48,540 nt of DNA from Caulobacteraceae bacterium (lineage in GTDB: Bacteria; Pseudomonadota; Alphaproteobacteria; Caulobacterales; Caulobacteraceae). The stretch lies in assembly GCA_019247715.1 (NCBI GenBank), contig JAFBAO010000060.1:1-48540 (forward strand). Direction: 5' to 3'. The position numbers and the translations under genes were made by a program. The notes beneath the pieces were generated by a model that saw only the letters and a list, made by a program, of their open reading frames with translations, made no database searches and was not told where the DNA came from. Shown here one piece after another: positions 21,752-29,531 of this stretch; position 1 is the stretch's first letter, and each line of letters begins with the position of its first letter.

Positions 21752-23056
21752 TCAGCCCGGGAGCAGCATGGCCAGCGCCGCGGCGGCCATCACCGCGGTG
21801 GCGATCCAGCCGAGCACGACGAGGGTGGGGCTGGCGACGAACCGGCCCATCACCTGGCGCTTCGAGGCGAGCAGGACGACCACCGCCAGGATCGGGGCGG
21901 CGGCGATCCCGTTGATCACCGCGCTCCAGAACAGCGCCTTCATCGGGTCGATGGGCGAATACTGGATGACCAGCGCCGCCAGCACCGAGAAGGCGATGAC
22001 GCCGTAGAAGCCGCGCGCGTCGCCGGCCTTGCGCTCCAGTCCCTCCTTCCAGCCCATGGCCTCGGCGAGCCCGTAGGCGGCCGAGCCGGCCAGCACCGGC
22101 ACCCCGATCAGGCCCACCCCCAGGATGCCGAGCGCGAAGAGCACGTAGGCGAACTCGCCGGCCAGCGGACGCAGCGCCCGGGCCGCGTCGGCGGCGGTCT
22201 TGATGTCGGTGATCCCGGCCGCGTTCAGGGTCGCGGCCGTGGTGAGCATGATGACGAAGGCGGTGAAGTCGGAGAAGAACATGCCGCTCCAGGTGTCCCA
22301 CTTGATGCGCCGCAGCTCGCGCGCCGCCGCGTGGCCGTCGTCCTTGAGGGGCGCGGCGCCGCGGGCGTGCATGTCCTCCACCTCCTCGGAGGCCTGCCAG
22401 AAGAACAGGTAGGGGCTGATGGTGGTGCCGAAGATCGCGGTGGCCATGGCGGCGGCGTGGGCGTCGAGCCTGAAGCGCGGCAGCAGGGTCCTCAGCGCCA
22501 CCTGGTCCCAGCGCAGGTGCACGGTGAAGAGGACCAGGAAGTAGGCGACGAGCGAGAGGGTGAGCCACTTCAGATAGGCCACGTACCGGTGGTAGGGCAC
22601 GAAGATCTGCAGCCCGAGGGTGGCGAACGCCAGGCCGACGGTGGCCAGGCGCCGGTTGATCCCGGTGACGAGCTCGCAGACTTCGCCCATGGCCGCCACG
22701 TCGGCGGCGATGTTGAGGGTGTTGGCGACGACCAGCAGCAGCACCACGATCCGCAGCACCCCGGGTGGAAAGGCGGCCTTGATGTTGGCCGCCAGGCCCT
22801 TGCCGGTGACCCGCCCGACGCGCGCGCAGATGGACTGCACCGCCGCCATCAGCGGGAAGCAGAGCGGCATGGTCCAGAGCATGTTGAGCCCGAACTGGGC
22901 GCCCGCCTGCGAATAGGTGGCGATGCCGGAGGGGTCGTCGTCGGCCACCCCGGTGATCAGGCCCGGCCCGACGCGGGCGAGCGGATGCGTCTTCAGCCGC
23001 CGCCAGGCGAGCGCCACGAGCCGCGACGCCGGCGCCCGCTCAATCGTGTCCGTCAA
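21752..23056 (-). CDS. NRAMP-related metal ion transporter, paralogue 2
   Basis: A 434-residue membrane protein, clearly paralogous to the transporter at ~17.6 kb: VGPGLITGVADDDPSGIATY in TM1 and FGTTISPYLFFWQASEEVED in TM6. It again has DPSG instead of DPGN and no MPH motif. The C-terminal half also matches (PVLAGSAAYGLAEAMGW, then IDPMKALFWSAVINGIAAAP). It has 11-12 TM helices and probably couples divalent-ion movement to protons. It converges with the porin gene (27-base gap). No metal-responsive operator was recognised. Confidence 0.88.
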   Translation of the reverse strand: MTDTIERAPASRLVALAWRRLKTHPLARVGPGLITGVADDDPSGIATYSQAGAQFGLNMLWTMPLCFPLMAAVQSICARVGRVTGKGLAANIKAAFPPGVLRIVVLLLVVANTLNIAADVAAMGEVCELVTGINRRLATVGLAFATLGLQIFVPYHRYVAYLKWLTLSLVAYFLVLFTVHLRWDQVALRTLLPRFRLDAHAAAMATAIFGTTISPYLFFWQASEEVEDMHARGAAPLKDDGHAAARELRRIKWDTWSGMFFSDFTAFVIMLTTAATLNAAGITDIKTAADAARALRPLAGEFAYVLFALGILGVGLIGVPVLAGSAAYGLAEAMGWKEGLERKAGDARGFYGVIAFSVLAALVIQYSPIDPMKALFWSAVINGIAAAPILAVVVLLASKRQVMGRFVASPTLVVLGWIATAVMAAAALAMLLPG

Positions 23057-23185
23057 GTCGCGATCTCCCCGGAATCGCCCGCGGCGATAGCCAAACCCCA
23101 GCGTGCGCTCAAGCCTGCGTTCGCGCCTGCGCCGATTGGCCCCGCGGGCGGTTCGGCGATCAGTTTTTTTTGCGAATGAGCCTTT

Positions 23186-23383
23186 TCAGAGGCGAGGCGG
23201 CGAAGGTCCGGCGATCGGCGGGAAATGGGCGACGAGGCGACCGGCCTGCCACACCTTCAGCGCGTGCGGATGCTCGATCGCGCCGGCGTAATCGATGGCG
23301 GCGTCATCGTCCGGGAACCACTGCCGGCGCCTCTCCTGGAGGGCGCCGTCCGCATCGTGGAGGTCGATGTTGTAGGGCGCCAT
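23186..23383 (-). CDS. Small hypothetical protein (DUF6894-like)
   Basis: About 65 residues from ATG (MAPYNIDLHDADGALQERRR). The pattern 'Y-x-I-D-L-H-D-x-D-G ... F-P-D-D-D-A-A-I-x-Y-A' is reminiscent of the short alphaproteobacterial DUF6894-type proteins, which start with a His/Asp segment and a D-x-x-A-A helix. No enzyme motif is seen. A TTG 16 codons upstream could also start it and would place it nearly adjacent to the GT87 gene on the same strand. Function unknown. Confidence 0.6.
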   Translation of the reverse strand: MAPYNIDLHDADGALQERRRQWFPDDDAAIDYAGAIEHPHALKVWQAGRLVAHFPPIAGPSPPRL

Positions 23384-23443
23384 GGCCGCAATTGACACGC
23401 GGTCACCGATATCCGCCTTGACCTGGCGCAAGCCCGTTCTTCG

Positions 23444-24712
23444 TCAGACCCCGGGGGCCGGCGCCACGACCGGCGCGGCGTTCGGCGGCGCGGTCGCCTC
23501 CAGGGGCGCCGGCGCGCGGACGCGGGCGAGCGTCAGGCCGGCCAGCGCCAGGGCGCAAAGCCCGAGCGTCAGCAGGAAGTAGGCGGGGGTGACCGGCGTG
23601 GTCCAGCTCGCCACTCCGATCGCCGCCAGGATCGCCGCCAGGACGAGCCGCGCGGGCGCCGGGCGCCGGGCGTCGAACGCCGCAGCGGCGATGAGGAGGG
23701 TCGAGGGAAGCAGGGCGATGAACCTGGCCGGCTGCTGGTGGCCGCCCAGCGGCAGCGCCACCAGCAGCAGCGCCGCCGCCTCGTAGGCCGCCGCCACGCC
23801 GTCGGCCCGCCGGCGCAACGCCGGGGCGAGGAAGGCGCCGACCGCGGCGAGCCACCCGAGCTGCAGGCCGAGCGCGGCCATGCGGACCTGGACGGCGTTC
23901 TCGGGCAGGCCGAAAAGCACGGAAAGGCCCCCGCCGATGGACAGGTGCTGGCTGGCCTCGCCGCCGCCGACGCCCGCGAGGGCGCCCAGCCATTGGCCGG
24001 TCAGCTCCGCCGCTCCGCGCAGGCCGAACCAGGCGGAGGGCAGGGCCACGTAGAAGAGCAGCAGCCAGGCGAGGACCGCCGCCACCCAGCGCCACCGCCC
24101 GCGCCAGGCCATCCATGGCAGCAGCAGCGTCTGGCTGTAGGGCTTGATCGCCAGCGACAGGGCGAAGGCGCCGGCCGAGAGGCCCGGGCGCGCGCAGAAG
24201 AGGAGCGCCAGCGAGACGAGGGCGAAGGTCTCGGCGTTGGCGTTGCTCATGGCCATGTCGACGTGGATGAAGAAGGAGGCCGCCAGCACCGCCGCGCCGA
24301 TCGCCGGCCAGGCCCTCGGCCGCTCGAAGAGCCCGATCAGGCGTGTCCACGCCCACACCCCGGCGCCCAGCGAGAGCTCTTGCACGAGGAGATAGAGCCG
24401 GAACGCCAGGTCGTGTCCCAGCTGGCCGTAGAGGCTCACCAGCAAATAGGCCGGTGGCGGGAAGTAGTAGCCGGGCAGGTATCGGCGCTGGCGCAGGAAC
24501 TGATGGGCGTTGTCCCAGAGGATGCCGAGGTCGCGCCAGGACGAGGGCGCCACGGCGGGCGAGAACGCCTTGCCGAGCGCCAGCATGTAGAGCGCCCAGG
24601 CCGCCAGCGCCGCGCCGATGGCCACGCCCAGCCAGCGCCCCGCGCGGGCGCGCCCCGGCGCCACCCCCGCCGGCGGCGCTCCGCGCTGCTCCGGATGTTC
24701 CCCAGCCGTCAC
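23444..24712 (-). CDS. GT87-family polyprenol-linked mannosyl/glycosyltransferase-like membrane protein
   Basis: Integral membrane protein of 422 residues with ~9-10 TM helices, of the GT87/DUF2029 glycosyltransferase family (GT-C fold). Landmarks are a first-loop acidic region (SSWRDLGILWDNAHQFLRQR, an Asp in the usual place), YLPGYYFPPPAYLLVSLYGQ typical of the family's 'Y-x-P-P' segment, and LSLAIKPYSQTLLLPWMAWR (K-P-Q/Y). Such enzymes transfer sugars from polyprenyl phosphates outside the cytoplasmic membrane; the donor is unknown. The C-terminus is Ala/Pro-rich. It is not obviously in a cell-wall or polysaccharide cluster. Confidence 0.8.
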   Translation of the reverse strand: MTAGEHPEQRGAPPAGVAPGRARAGRWLGVAIGAALAAWALYMLALGKAFSPAVAPSSWRDLGILWDNAHQFLRQRRYLPGYYFPPPAYLLVSLYGQLGHDLAFRLYLLVQELSLGAGVWAWTRLIGLFERPRAWPAIGAAVLAASFFIHVDMAMSNANAETFALVSLALLFCARPGLSAGAFALSLAIKPYSQTLLLPWMAWRGRWRWVAAVLAWLLLFYVALPSAWFGLRGAAELTGQWLGALAGVGGGEASQHLSIGGGLSVLFGLPENAVQVRMAALGLQLGWLAAVGAFLAPALRRRADGVAAAYEAAALLLVALPLGGHQQPARFIALLPSTLLIAAAAFDARRPAPARLVLAAILAAIGVASWTTPVTPAYFLLTLGLCALALAGLTLARVRAPAPLEATAPPNAAPVVAPAPGV

Positions 24713-25030
24713 GCCCGCGCCGTCCCCCGATCCCGCGCCGCGCCTTCGCCGGACATTGGACGTCCGGTTCCAGAAGGCAAAGGAATTCTGTTTTAGAGCG
24801 GGTTGAGTTGGGCTGAATTGCTCCTCTCATCCTCACCCCGGACGGCCTGCAAGGCCGATCCGGGGCCGGACCCTCCGGTTCTCAGACGAACTCCAGCCTG
24901 GCGTCGGCCCGTCCGGCCCTCTTCGCCCCGGGGGCGCCGGAGTGGATTGTTCGATCCTATCTCAACGCGACCTAAGAAGGGGCGATAAGGACAGACCAAG
25001 GGCTGAGTCGACTCCGAGAGGGAGCAGGGG
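24713..25030. other. Intergenic region between GT87 gene and corA pseudogene
   Basis: Divergent promoter region with no gene. Its middle (24831-24920) is a family 6 repeat: CCTCACCCCGGACGGCCTGC, AAGGCCGATCCGGGGCCGGA and following, resembling those at 28306 and 32991. An AT-rich patch near 24785-24800 may be promoter. Confidence 0.55.
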
Positions 25031-26059
25031 ATGACGCAAAGCGGGGACGTCCGCTCCCATGCCGCGGCGGCCGGCGACCAGGCGCTGGAGGCGCCGGCCG
25101 AGGGCGTCATCTGCGTCTTCGACTTCGAGGGCGGGATCGGCGCGCCGGTGGAGGCCTTCGATCCCGCCGCGCGCCCCGAGGCCGACTGGCGATGGGCGCA
25201 CCTGCGGCTGGGCGACAACCGGGCGGTCAAGCTGCTGCGCGCCGTGGGCGGGCTTCCGCAAGAGGCGCTGGAGCTGTTCCTGGACCACGAGGCGCGAGTC
25301 CAGATCGATCAGGCGGGCGACTGGGTGTTCGGAGTGCTGCCGGACTACGAGCGCGACCTCGGGGGCCGCGCCCAGGACGAGGGACGGGTGGCTTTCGCCT
25401 TCGACGAGCGAAGCCTGGTGACCGGGCGCTTGCACGCCCTGCTGGCGGTCGACGACCTGCGCCACGCAGCGGCCTCCGGCGAGGCGCTGCAATCGCCGGC
25501 CGCAGCCGTCACCCGGCTGGTGCAGCTCTACGCCGAGCGGACCGAGGAGCAGCTGGCCGAGATCGCCGCGGCGCTGGAGAAGGTGGAGGACTACGTGCTG
25601 GCCTAGCCCGCCGCGCCGGGCGAGATCAACCTCAGCGGCCGCCGGCGCAAGCTCGCCCGCCATCGGCGCGAGCTGCAGTCCCTGCGCACCGCGCTCACCC
25701 GCGCCGGCGTGCGCCGCGCCACCCGCCCGGCCGAGCGCCTGGGCGCCGACATCGCCGGCGTGCTCGCCTTCATCGAGGACATCGACCACGAGGCCGCCGC
25801 CCTGCAGGAGCGCGGGCGCCTGCTGCACGAGGAGATCGACACCCTGATCAACGCCGCCACCAACCGCAGCATGCGCACCCTGACGGTGATCTCCACCCTG
25901 CTCATCCCGCCCACCCTGATCGTCGGCGCCTTCGGCATGAACGTGCCCGGCATCCCCTGAGAGCACTCGACCACCGGCTTCTGGGCCGCCTCGGCGCTCT
26001 GCGTGGCGGTGGTGGGCGGGGCGGTGTGGATGCTGCGGCGCATGGGGCTGTTTTCGTGA
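25031..26059 (+). pseudogene. CorA/ZntB-type Mg2+/Zn2+ transporter pseudogene, two in-frame stops
   Basis: One frame reads as a CorA-family transporter of ~342 codons but is broken twice: TAG at 25604-25606 after LEKVEDYVLA, and TGA at 25958-25960 after GMNVPGIP. The segment between the stops has the expected helix (GRRRKLARHRRELQSLRTAL) and TM1 with the GMN motif (ISTLLIPPTLIVGAFGMNVP). After the second stop the frame continues with TGFWAASALCVAVVGGAVWM, which is TM2. The TGA probably replaces TGG (Trp), which often follows 'GMN-x-x-G-x-P' in this family. The rest of the frame is intact and keeps strong GC3, so loss is recent, unless the stops are errors or are suppressed. Ion selectivity cannot be assigned. 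Confidence 0.85.
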
Positions 26060-26082
26060 GGGACGCCGCTCGCCTCGCGCTG

Positions 26083-26160
26083 CGCCCCCTCCACCATCCG
26101 GCTGCGCCGGATGGTCCCCCTCCCCCGCATGCGGGGGAGGAGCCTCGCGAAGCGGGGAAG
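26083..26160. repeat. B-type palindromic repeat, single copy
   Basis: CTGCGCCCCCTCCACCATCC, GGCTGCGCCGGATGGTCCCC, CTCCCCCGCATGCGGGGGAG: a variant of unit B from the 6.3-kb array, with compensated hairpin changes. It lies between the corA pseudogene and the RcnB gene. Confidence 0.85.
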
Positions 26161-26219
26161 GGCGCCGCGGCCGCGGCGGGCGCGGCGGAGGGGCGCGGAG
26201 ACCGCTACCTGGATCGGCC

Positions 26220-26570
26220 TCAGCGGGCGTTCATGATGATGTCGGCGATGATGCCGGTGGCGACGGCGGCCATCACGTAGCGGCCGTCCACATAGCGCCA
26301 CTCGTAGCCGCGGGGCGGACGGCGCAGGTGATGGGCGCGCCAGTCCACGGAGGCGCCGCGCCGCCAGTAGTCGCGGTCGATCCGCGAGCCCCGGCGCCAT
26401 TCGGGACGCCAGCCGCCATGATAGCCCTGAGAGTGGTCCGGCCCGCCCCATCCGGGACGCCCCCCCGGGCCGTCCGGGCCATGCGGGCCGCCGTAGGGCT
26501 GCGCGGAGGCTGCGCCGGCGCCGCCCATGAGCAGGGCGGCGGCCATGGCGGCGGTGATCAGTTTCTGCAT
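26220..26570 (-). CDS. RcnB-family periplasmic protein
   Basis: 116 residues with a signal peptide (MQKLITAAMAAALLMGGAGA; cleavage near ASA-Q), a Gly/Pro/His-rich linker, and a C-terminal RcnB domain: DYWRRGASVDWRAHHLRRPP, RGYEWRYVDGRYVMAAVATG, ending IIADIIMNAR. Family knowledge: E. coli RcnB is a periplasmic protein linked to nickel/cobalt homeostasis; many homologues have no tested role. The His/Gly-rich linker could bind metal. RBS AGGAGAT precedes the ATG. Confidence 0.88.
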   Translation of the reverse strand: MQKLITAAMAAALLMGGAGAASAQPYGGPHGPDGPGGRPGWGGPDHSQGYHGGWRPEWRRGSRIDRDYWRRGASVDWRAHHLRRPPRGYEWRYVDGRYVMAAVATGIIADIIMNAR

Positions 26571-26671
26571 GTCGGATCTCCTTCCTTCGCTCTCCCAACT
26601 AGAGGAAGCGAGATGAGCCGAGGCTGAACGCGCCGCAGGGGCCGGCGTTCATCTCCCCCCTGTTCAGCCGG

Positions 26672-27418
26672 TCAGCGCGCCGGCCCCCGGGCCTTCAGCC
26701 AGGCGAGCGGACTAGCCTCGGTCGCCTTCTGGGCCTGGTAGGCCAAGATGAGCTCGGTCATGGCTTTGCGGGCGCCTGGCAGGGCGGCCCGGTCGGTGGC
26801 GGCGAGGTCGCGGATCCAGGAGGCGCGGTCGTTGTCCTTGCCGTAGCCGGGGCAGCCCGGCTGCTGGCGCCAGGACTCGGCGATGGTCCCCGCATCGACG
26901 GGGTCGAAGCTGATGGCGTCCACCAGGCCCATGACCAGCGCCTTGGCCTTCGCATCGTCGCCGGCCACCGGCAGGGCGATGCGCCCGGGCGTCCCGGGCG
27001 GGACCCCGACGGTGGCCAGGCGCTCGCCGATGTTGTTGAACACCTTGATCACCGGATGGCCGATCTGCGCGGCCACCCAGGCGCTCTCCACCATGCCGGC
27101 CTCCACCGCCTCGATCTTCCCGTCCCGGACCTCGGGATAGTAGTTGTTGGTGTCGATGACCGGGGTCCCGGCCGGGACGCCGGCGAAGAGGCCCTTCGGC
27201 AGGTCCGGGATCCGCTTGAAGGGGATGGAGAGCACGACGAGGTCCGCGTCCTTCACCGCCTCGGCGAGGGGGACGGCCGTGGCGCCGGTGAGCGAGGCGA
27301 TCTCGGAAAGCGTCTCGGGGCCCCGGGAATTGGCGATCTTCACCGTGTGGCCGATGCGCACGAAGCTGTAGGCGAGATTGGCGCCCACCTGTCCGGCGCC
27401 GATGATGCCGATCCTCAT
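26672..27418 (-). CDS. NADPH-dependent F420 reductase-like oxidoreductase
   Basis: Rossmann protein of 248 residues starting MRIGIIGAGQVGANLAYSFV (GxGxxG-type NADP site), with ANSRGPETLSEIA matching the NADP-phosphate-binding 'SR' region, and TPVIDTNNYYP and VIKVFNNIGE, which match the Fno/NpdG and pyrroline-reductase-like family. I chose the ATG with a strong GGGAGGAG upstream over the longer frame. Whether it uses F420 is unknown; many bacterial members act without it. A single gene, divergent from a palindromic element. Confidence 0.85.
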   Translation of the reverse strand: MRIGIIGAGQVGANLAYSFVRIGHTVKIANSRGPETLSEIASLTGATAVPLAEAVKDADLVVLSIPFKRIPDLPKGLFAGVPAGTPVIDTNNYYPEVRDGKIEAVEAGMVESAWVAAQIGHPVIKVFNNIGERLATVGVPPGTPGRIALPVAGDDAKAKALVMGLVDAISFDPVDAGTIAESWRQQPGCPGYGKDNDRASWIRDLAATDRAALPGARKAMTELILAYQAQKATEASPLAWLKARGPAR

Positions 27419-27513
27419 TCGCTCCTCCCTGGCTGAGGCTGCCGCGCTGGCGGCGGCCGAGCGATCGTGGAGCAACTCGAAGACCCGTCGCAAGAGGCAA
27501 GCGCCGCCCCCAT

Positions 27514-27588
27514 CTAGTGTCCCGATTCCGAAGTTCGCTAGCGTGAGCGGCGCCTCCGGTCGAACTTCGGAACCGATGAGGACACTAG
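27514..27588. repeat. CTAG-bounded palindromic element, copy 1
   Basis: 75 bp starting CTAGTGTCC and ending GGACACTAG, with an inner inverted repeat TCCGAAGTTCG / CGAACTTCGGA. Both ends are CTAG, a tetranucleotide usually rare in bacterial genomes. Other copies occur at 27603, 39662 and (half) 46853. It has the look of a small non-autonomous mobile element. Confidence 0.85.
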
Positions 27589-27602
27589 CCAACTATATGT
27601 TT

Positions 27603-27680
27603 CTATTGTGGTTTACGGATCAGAAGTTCGCCACAGCGCCCGCCGCCACAATAGGGCGAACTTCTGATCCACCACACTAG
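27603..27680. repeat. CTAG-bounded palindromic element, copy 2
   Basis: 78 bp from CTATTGTGGT to ACCACACTAG, with inner arms GGATCAGAAGTTCGCC and GGGCGAACTTCTGATCC. It shares GAAGTTCG/CGAACTTC with copy 1 but has different outer arms, and sits 14 bp from it. It lies 26 bases upstream of the GNAT gene. Confidence 0.8.
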
Positions 27681-27705
27681 CAGGCCGGAGGGGATTTTAA
27701 GCGGA

Positions 27706-28269
27706 ATGTCTTCCATGGAGCTGGTGAAGCCCTCGCTGGCGCACCTGGAAAGCTATGCGGCGGCGCTGAGGGCCGGCTGGTCGCCCGACAATGTGCGCGG
27801 AAGGTCGGCGGCCATCGAGCAGCGCGTGGCCATCGAGGCGAACCCGGCGGCCTTCCTGGCCGGGCTCTGGGACCTCGAGGGGCTGGGGCCGCCGGTGCGG
27901 CTGCCCGACGGCAGCCTCGCCGAGCGCCTGCCGGGCTATGTGCTGTGGATCTGGGACGGCGCTTTCTGCGGCTCGATCGGCTTTCGCTGGCGGCCCGGGA
28001 CCAGTGCGCTCCCCGAGCACGTGCTGGGCCATGTGGGCTACGCGGTGGTCCCCTGGAAGCAGCGGCGCGGATACGCCACCCGGGCGCTGGCCGAGCTGCT
28101 GCCGCGCTGCCGGGCGCAGGGGCTCGACCACATCGACCTCACCACCACCCCGGACAACCTGCCCTCCCAGCGCGTCATCCTCGCCAACGGCGGCAAGCTC
28201 GTGGGCCGCTTCGCCAAGCCGGCCGCCTACGGCGGGGAAGAGGGATTGCTGTACAGGATCCGGCTGTAG
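27706..28269 (+). CDS. GNAT-family N-acetyltransferase
   Basis: 187-residue GNAT with acetyl-CoA motif VGYAVVPWKQRRGYATRALAE (Q/R-R-x-G-Y-A-T), then HIDLTTTPDNLPSQRVILAN (N-x-x-S-x-x-V) and GGKLVGRFAKP, the RimJ/YdfB-like pattern. The acceptor is unknown. Its promoter region is occupied by two CTAG-bounded palindromes, so it may be affected by them. ATG start gives MSSMELVKPS; a second ATG three codons later is possible. Confidence 0.9.
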   Translation: MSSMELVKPSLAHLESYAAALRAGWSPDNVRGRSAAIEQRVAIEANPAAFLAGLWDLEGLGPPVRLPDGSLAERLPGYVLWIWDGAFCGSIGFRWRPGTSALPEHVLGHVGYAVVPWKQRRGYATRALAELLPRCRAQGLDHIDLTTTPDNLPSQRVILANGGKLVGRFAKPAAYGGEEGLLYRIRL

Positions 28270-28305
28270 GTCCTTGGGGCGTCACTGGAAATGGCTTCGA
28301 AATGC

Positions 28306-28393
28306 GTCACCCCGGGCGGAGCGCAGCGTCGACCCGGGGCCGGACGGGCCGGTTCATAGACGACGTCCAACCCGGCGCCGCCCAGGGTGACGG
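28306..28393. repeat. Family 6 repeat (copy 2)
   Basis: GTCACCCCGGGCGGAGCGCA, then CGACCCGGGGCCGGACGGGC, CGGTTCATAGACGACGTCCA, and CGCCGCCCAGGGTGACG. The ends GTCACCC / GGGTGAC are inverted. Similar to 24831-24920 and 32991-33074. Fills part of the 287-base gap before the membrane protein. Confidence 0.75.
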
Positions 28394-28556
28394 CGTTGTG
28401 AGCGCCGCAGCGCTTGCGCCTGGATGGGCGGGGTGAGGAGGGGCGCTTCGAACCGCCTTGACGCACCGGCGGGCCGGCGGGACCCTGGCGCATGCCTGAC
28501 GCGCCGCACGCTGGCCTCCGCCTCGCCTGGACGGGCTGGAAGCCCGCCAAGACGCC

Positions 28557-29426
28557 TTGACCCACGCCCGTGGCGCCGGCGAGGGGACGCCCGGCAAGGT
28601 TCCCGCGGTCACCCTGGGGTTCTGGATCGTCAAGGTGCTGGCGACGACGCTGGGGGAGACCGGCGGCGACACCGTGTCCATGACCTGGCTGGGCGAGACC
28701 ACCTCGGCGGCCGGCAAGGGCGGGCTCAACGGCTACCTGGTGGGGACCCTGGTATTCGGGCTGCTGCTGGCCGTCCTGGCCTTCGTGGAGATCCGCGCCC
28801 GGCGCTTCAATCCCTGGCTCTACTGGGCGGTGATCGTCGCCTCCACCACCGCCGGCACCACGCTCGCCGACTTCTGCACCCGCTCGCTGGGGATCGGATA
28901 CCTGGGCGGCTCGCTGCTGCTGCTCGCCTGCGTGCTCGCCTCCCTCTTCGCCTGGCGCCGGACGCTGGGGAGCATCTCGGCCGACAGCGTCACCGGGCCG
29001 CGGGCGGAGACCTTCTACTGGGTCACCATCACCTTCTCCCAGACCCTCGGCACGGCGCTCGGCGACTGGGCGGCCGACGGAGGCCTCGGCTACGCCGGCG
29101 CGGCGCTCGTCTTCGGCGCGGCGCTGCTGGTGCTGGCGGGCCTGCATCTCTGGACGCGGGCGAGCGGCGTGCTGCTCTTCTGGGCCGCGTTCATCCTCAC
29201 CCGCCCGCTGGGCGCCACGGTGGGCGACTTCTTCGACAAGCCGCTCGGGCAGGGGGGCCTGGGCGTCAGCCGCCCCGTCGCCTCGCTGCTCCTGGCGCTC
29301 GCCATCGTGGCCCTGATCGCCCTCCTGCCCCAGCGCCCGGGGCTGCGCCCCTTCCACCGTCCGGCTGGCGCCGGCCGGTCCCCCTTCCCCGCAGGCGGGG
29401 AAGGAGAAGGCGGGGGAGGTGGCTGA
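28557..29426 (+). CDS. COG4705-type membrane protein with four internal repeats
   Basis: Membrane protein of 289 residues with ~8 TM helices. Four similar two-helix units each contain a 'W-x-x-x-x-x-x-T-x-G-x-T-x-x-D' core: FWIVKVLATTLGETGGDTVS, YWAVIVASTTAGTTLADF, FYWVTITFSQTLGTALGDW and LFWAAFILTRPLGATVGDFF. This matches the uncharacterised membrane-anchored (DUF347) family. The role is unknown; the repeated Thr/Asp motif suggests ion or small-solute handling. TTG is used as start (MTHARGAGEG). The last ~25 residues (PFHRPAGAGRSPFPAG, then Gly-rich) are encoded by a B-type repeat and are probably not native. Confidence 0.82.
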   Translation: MTHARGAGEGTPGKVPAVTLGFWIVKVLATTLGETGGDTVSMTWLGETTSAAGKGGLNGYLVGTLVFGLLLAVLAFVEIRARRFNPWLYWAVIVASTTAGTTLADFCTRSLGIGYLGGSLLLLACVLASLFAWRRTLGSISADSVTGPRAETFYWVTITFSQTLGTALGDWAADGGLGYAGAALVFGAALLVLAGLHLWTRASGVLLFWAAFILTRPLGATVGDFFDKPLGQGGLGVSRPVASLLLALAIVALIALLPQRPGLRPFHRPAGAGRSPFPAGGEGEGGGGG

Positions 29427-29520
29427 TCGCGCAGCGATCAGTCGGAGGGGGCGCTGCGCCCCTTCCACCGTCCGGCTGGCGCCGGCCGGTTCTCCTTCCC
29501 CGCGCATGGGAGAAGGCGGG
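29340..29520. repeat. B-A-B palindromic repeat cluster
   Basis: A B unit (CCCCTTCCACCGTCCGGCTG ... CCCCGCAGGCGGGGAAGGAG), an A unit (GGCTGATCGCGCAGCGATCA with GTCGGAGGGG), then another B unit (CGCCCCTTCCACCGTCCGGC ... TTCCCCGCGCATGGGAGAAG). It overlaps the 3' end of the COG4705 gene and reaches the Rieske gene stop. Confidence 0.9.
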
Positions 29521-29531
29521 GGCGGCGGCGC

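Noticed and set aside
20424..22568. Minus-strand frame of ~714 codons covering the porin and part of the second transporter
   Set aside because: It is a shadow of both real genes, low-complexity and without domains.
23130..23180. T-rich run (TTTTTTTT) as a terminator for the second transporter
   Set aside because: It lies upstream of that gene's start, and the possible stem around it is weak for either direction.
27340..27592. N-terminal extension of the F420-reductase-like protein from 27592
   Set aside because: It would run through a CTAG palindrome; the ATG at 27418 has a strong RBS and starts the Rossmann motif.
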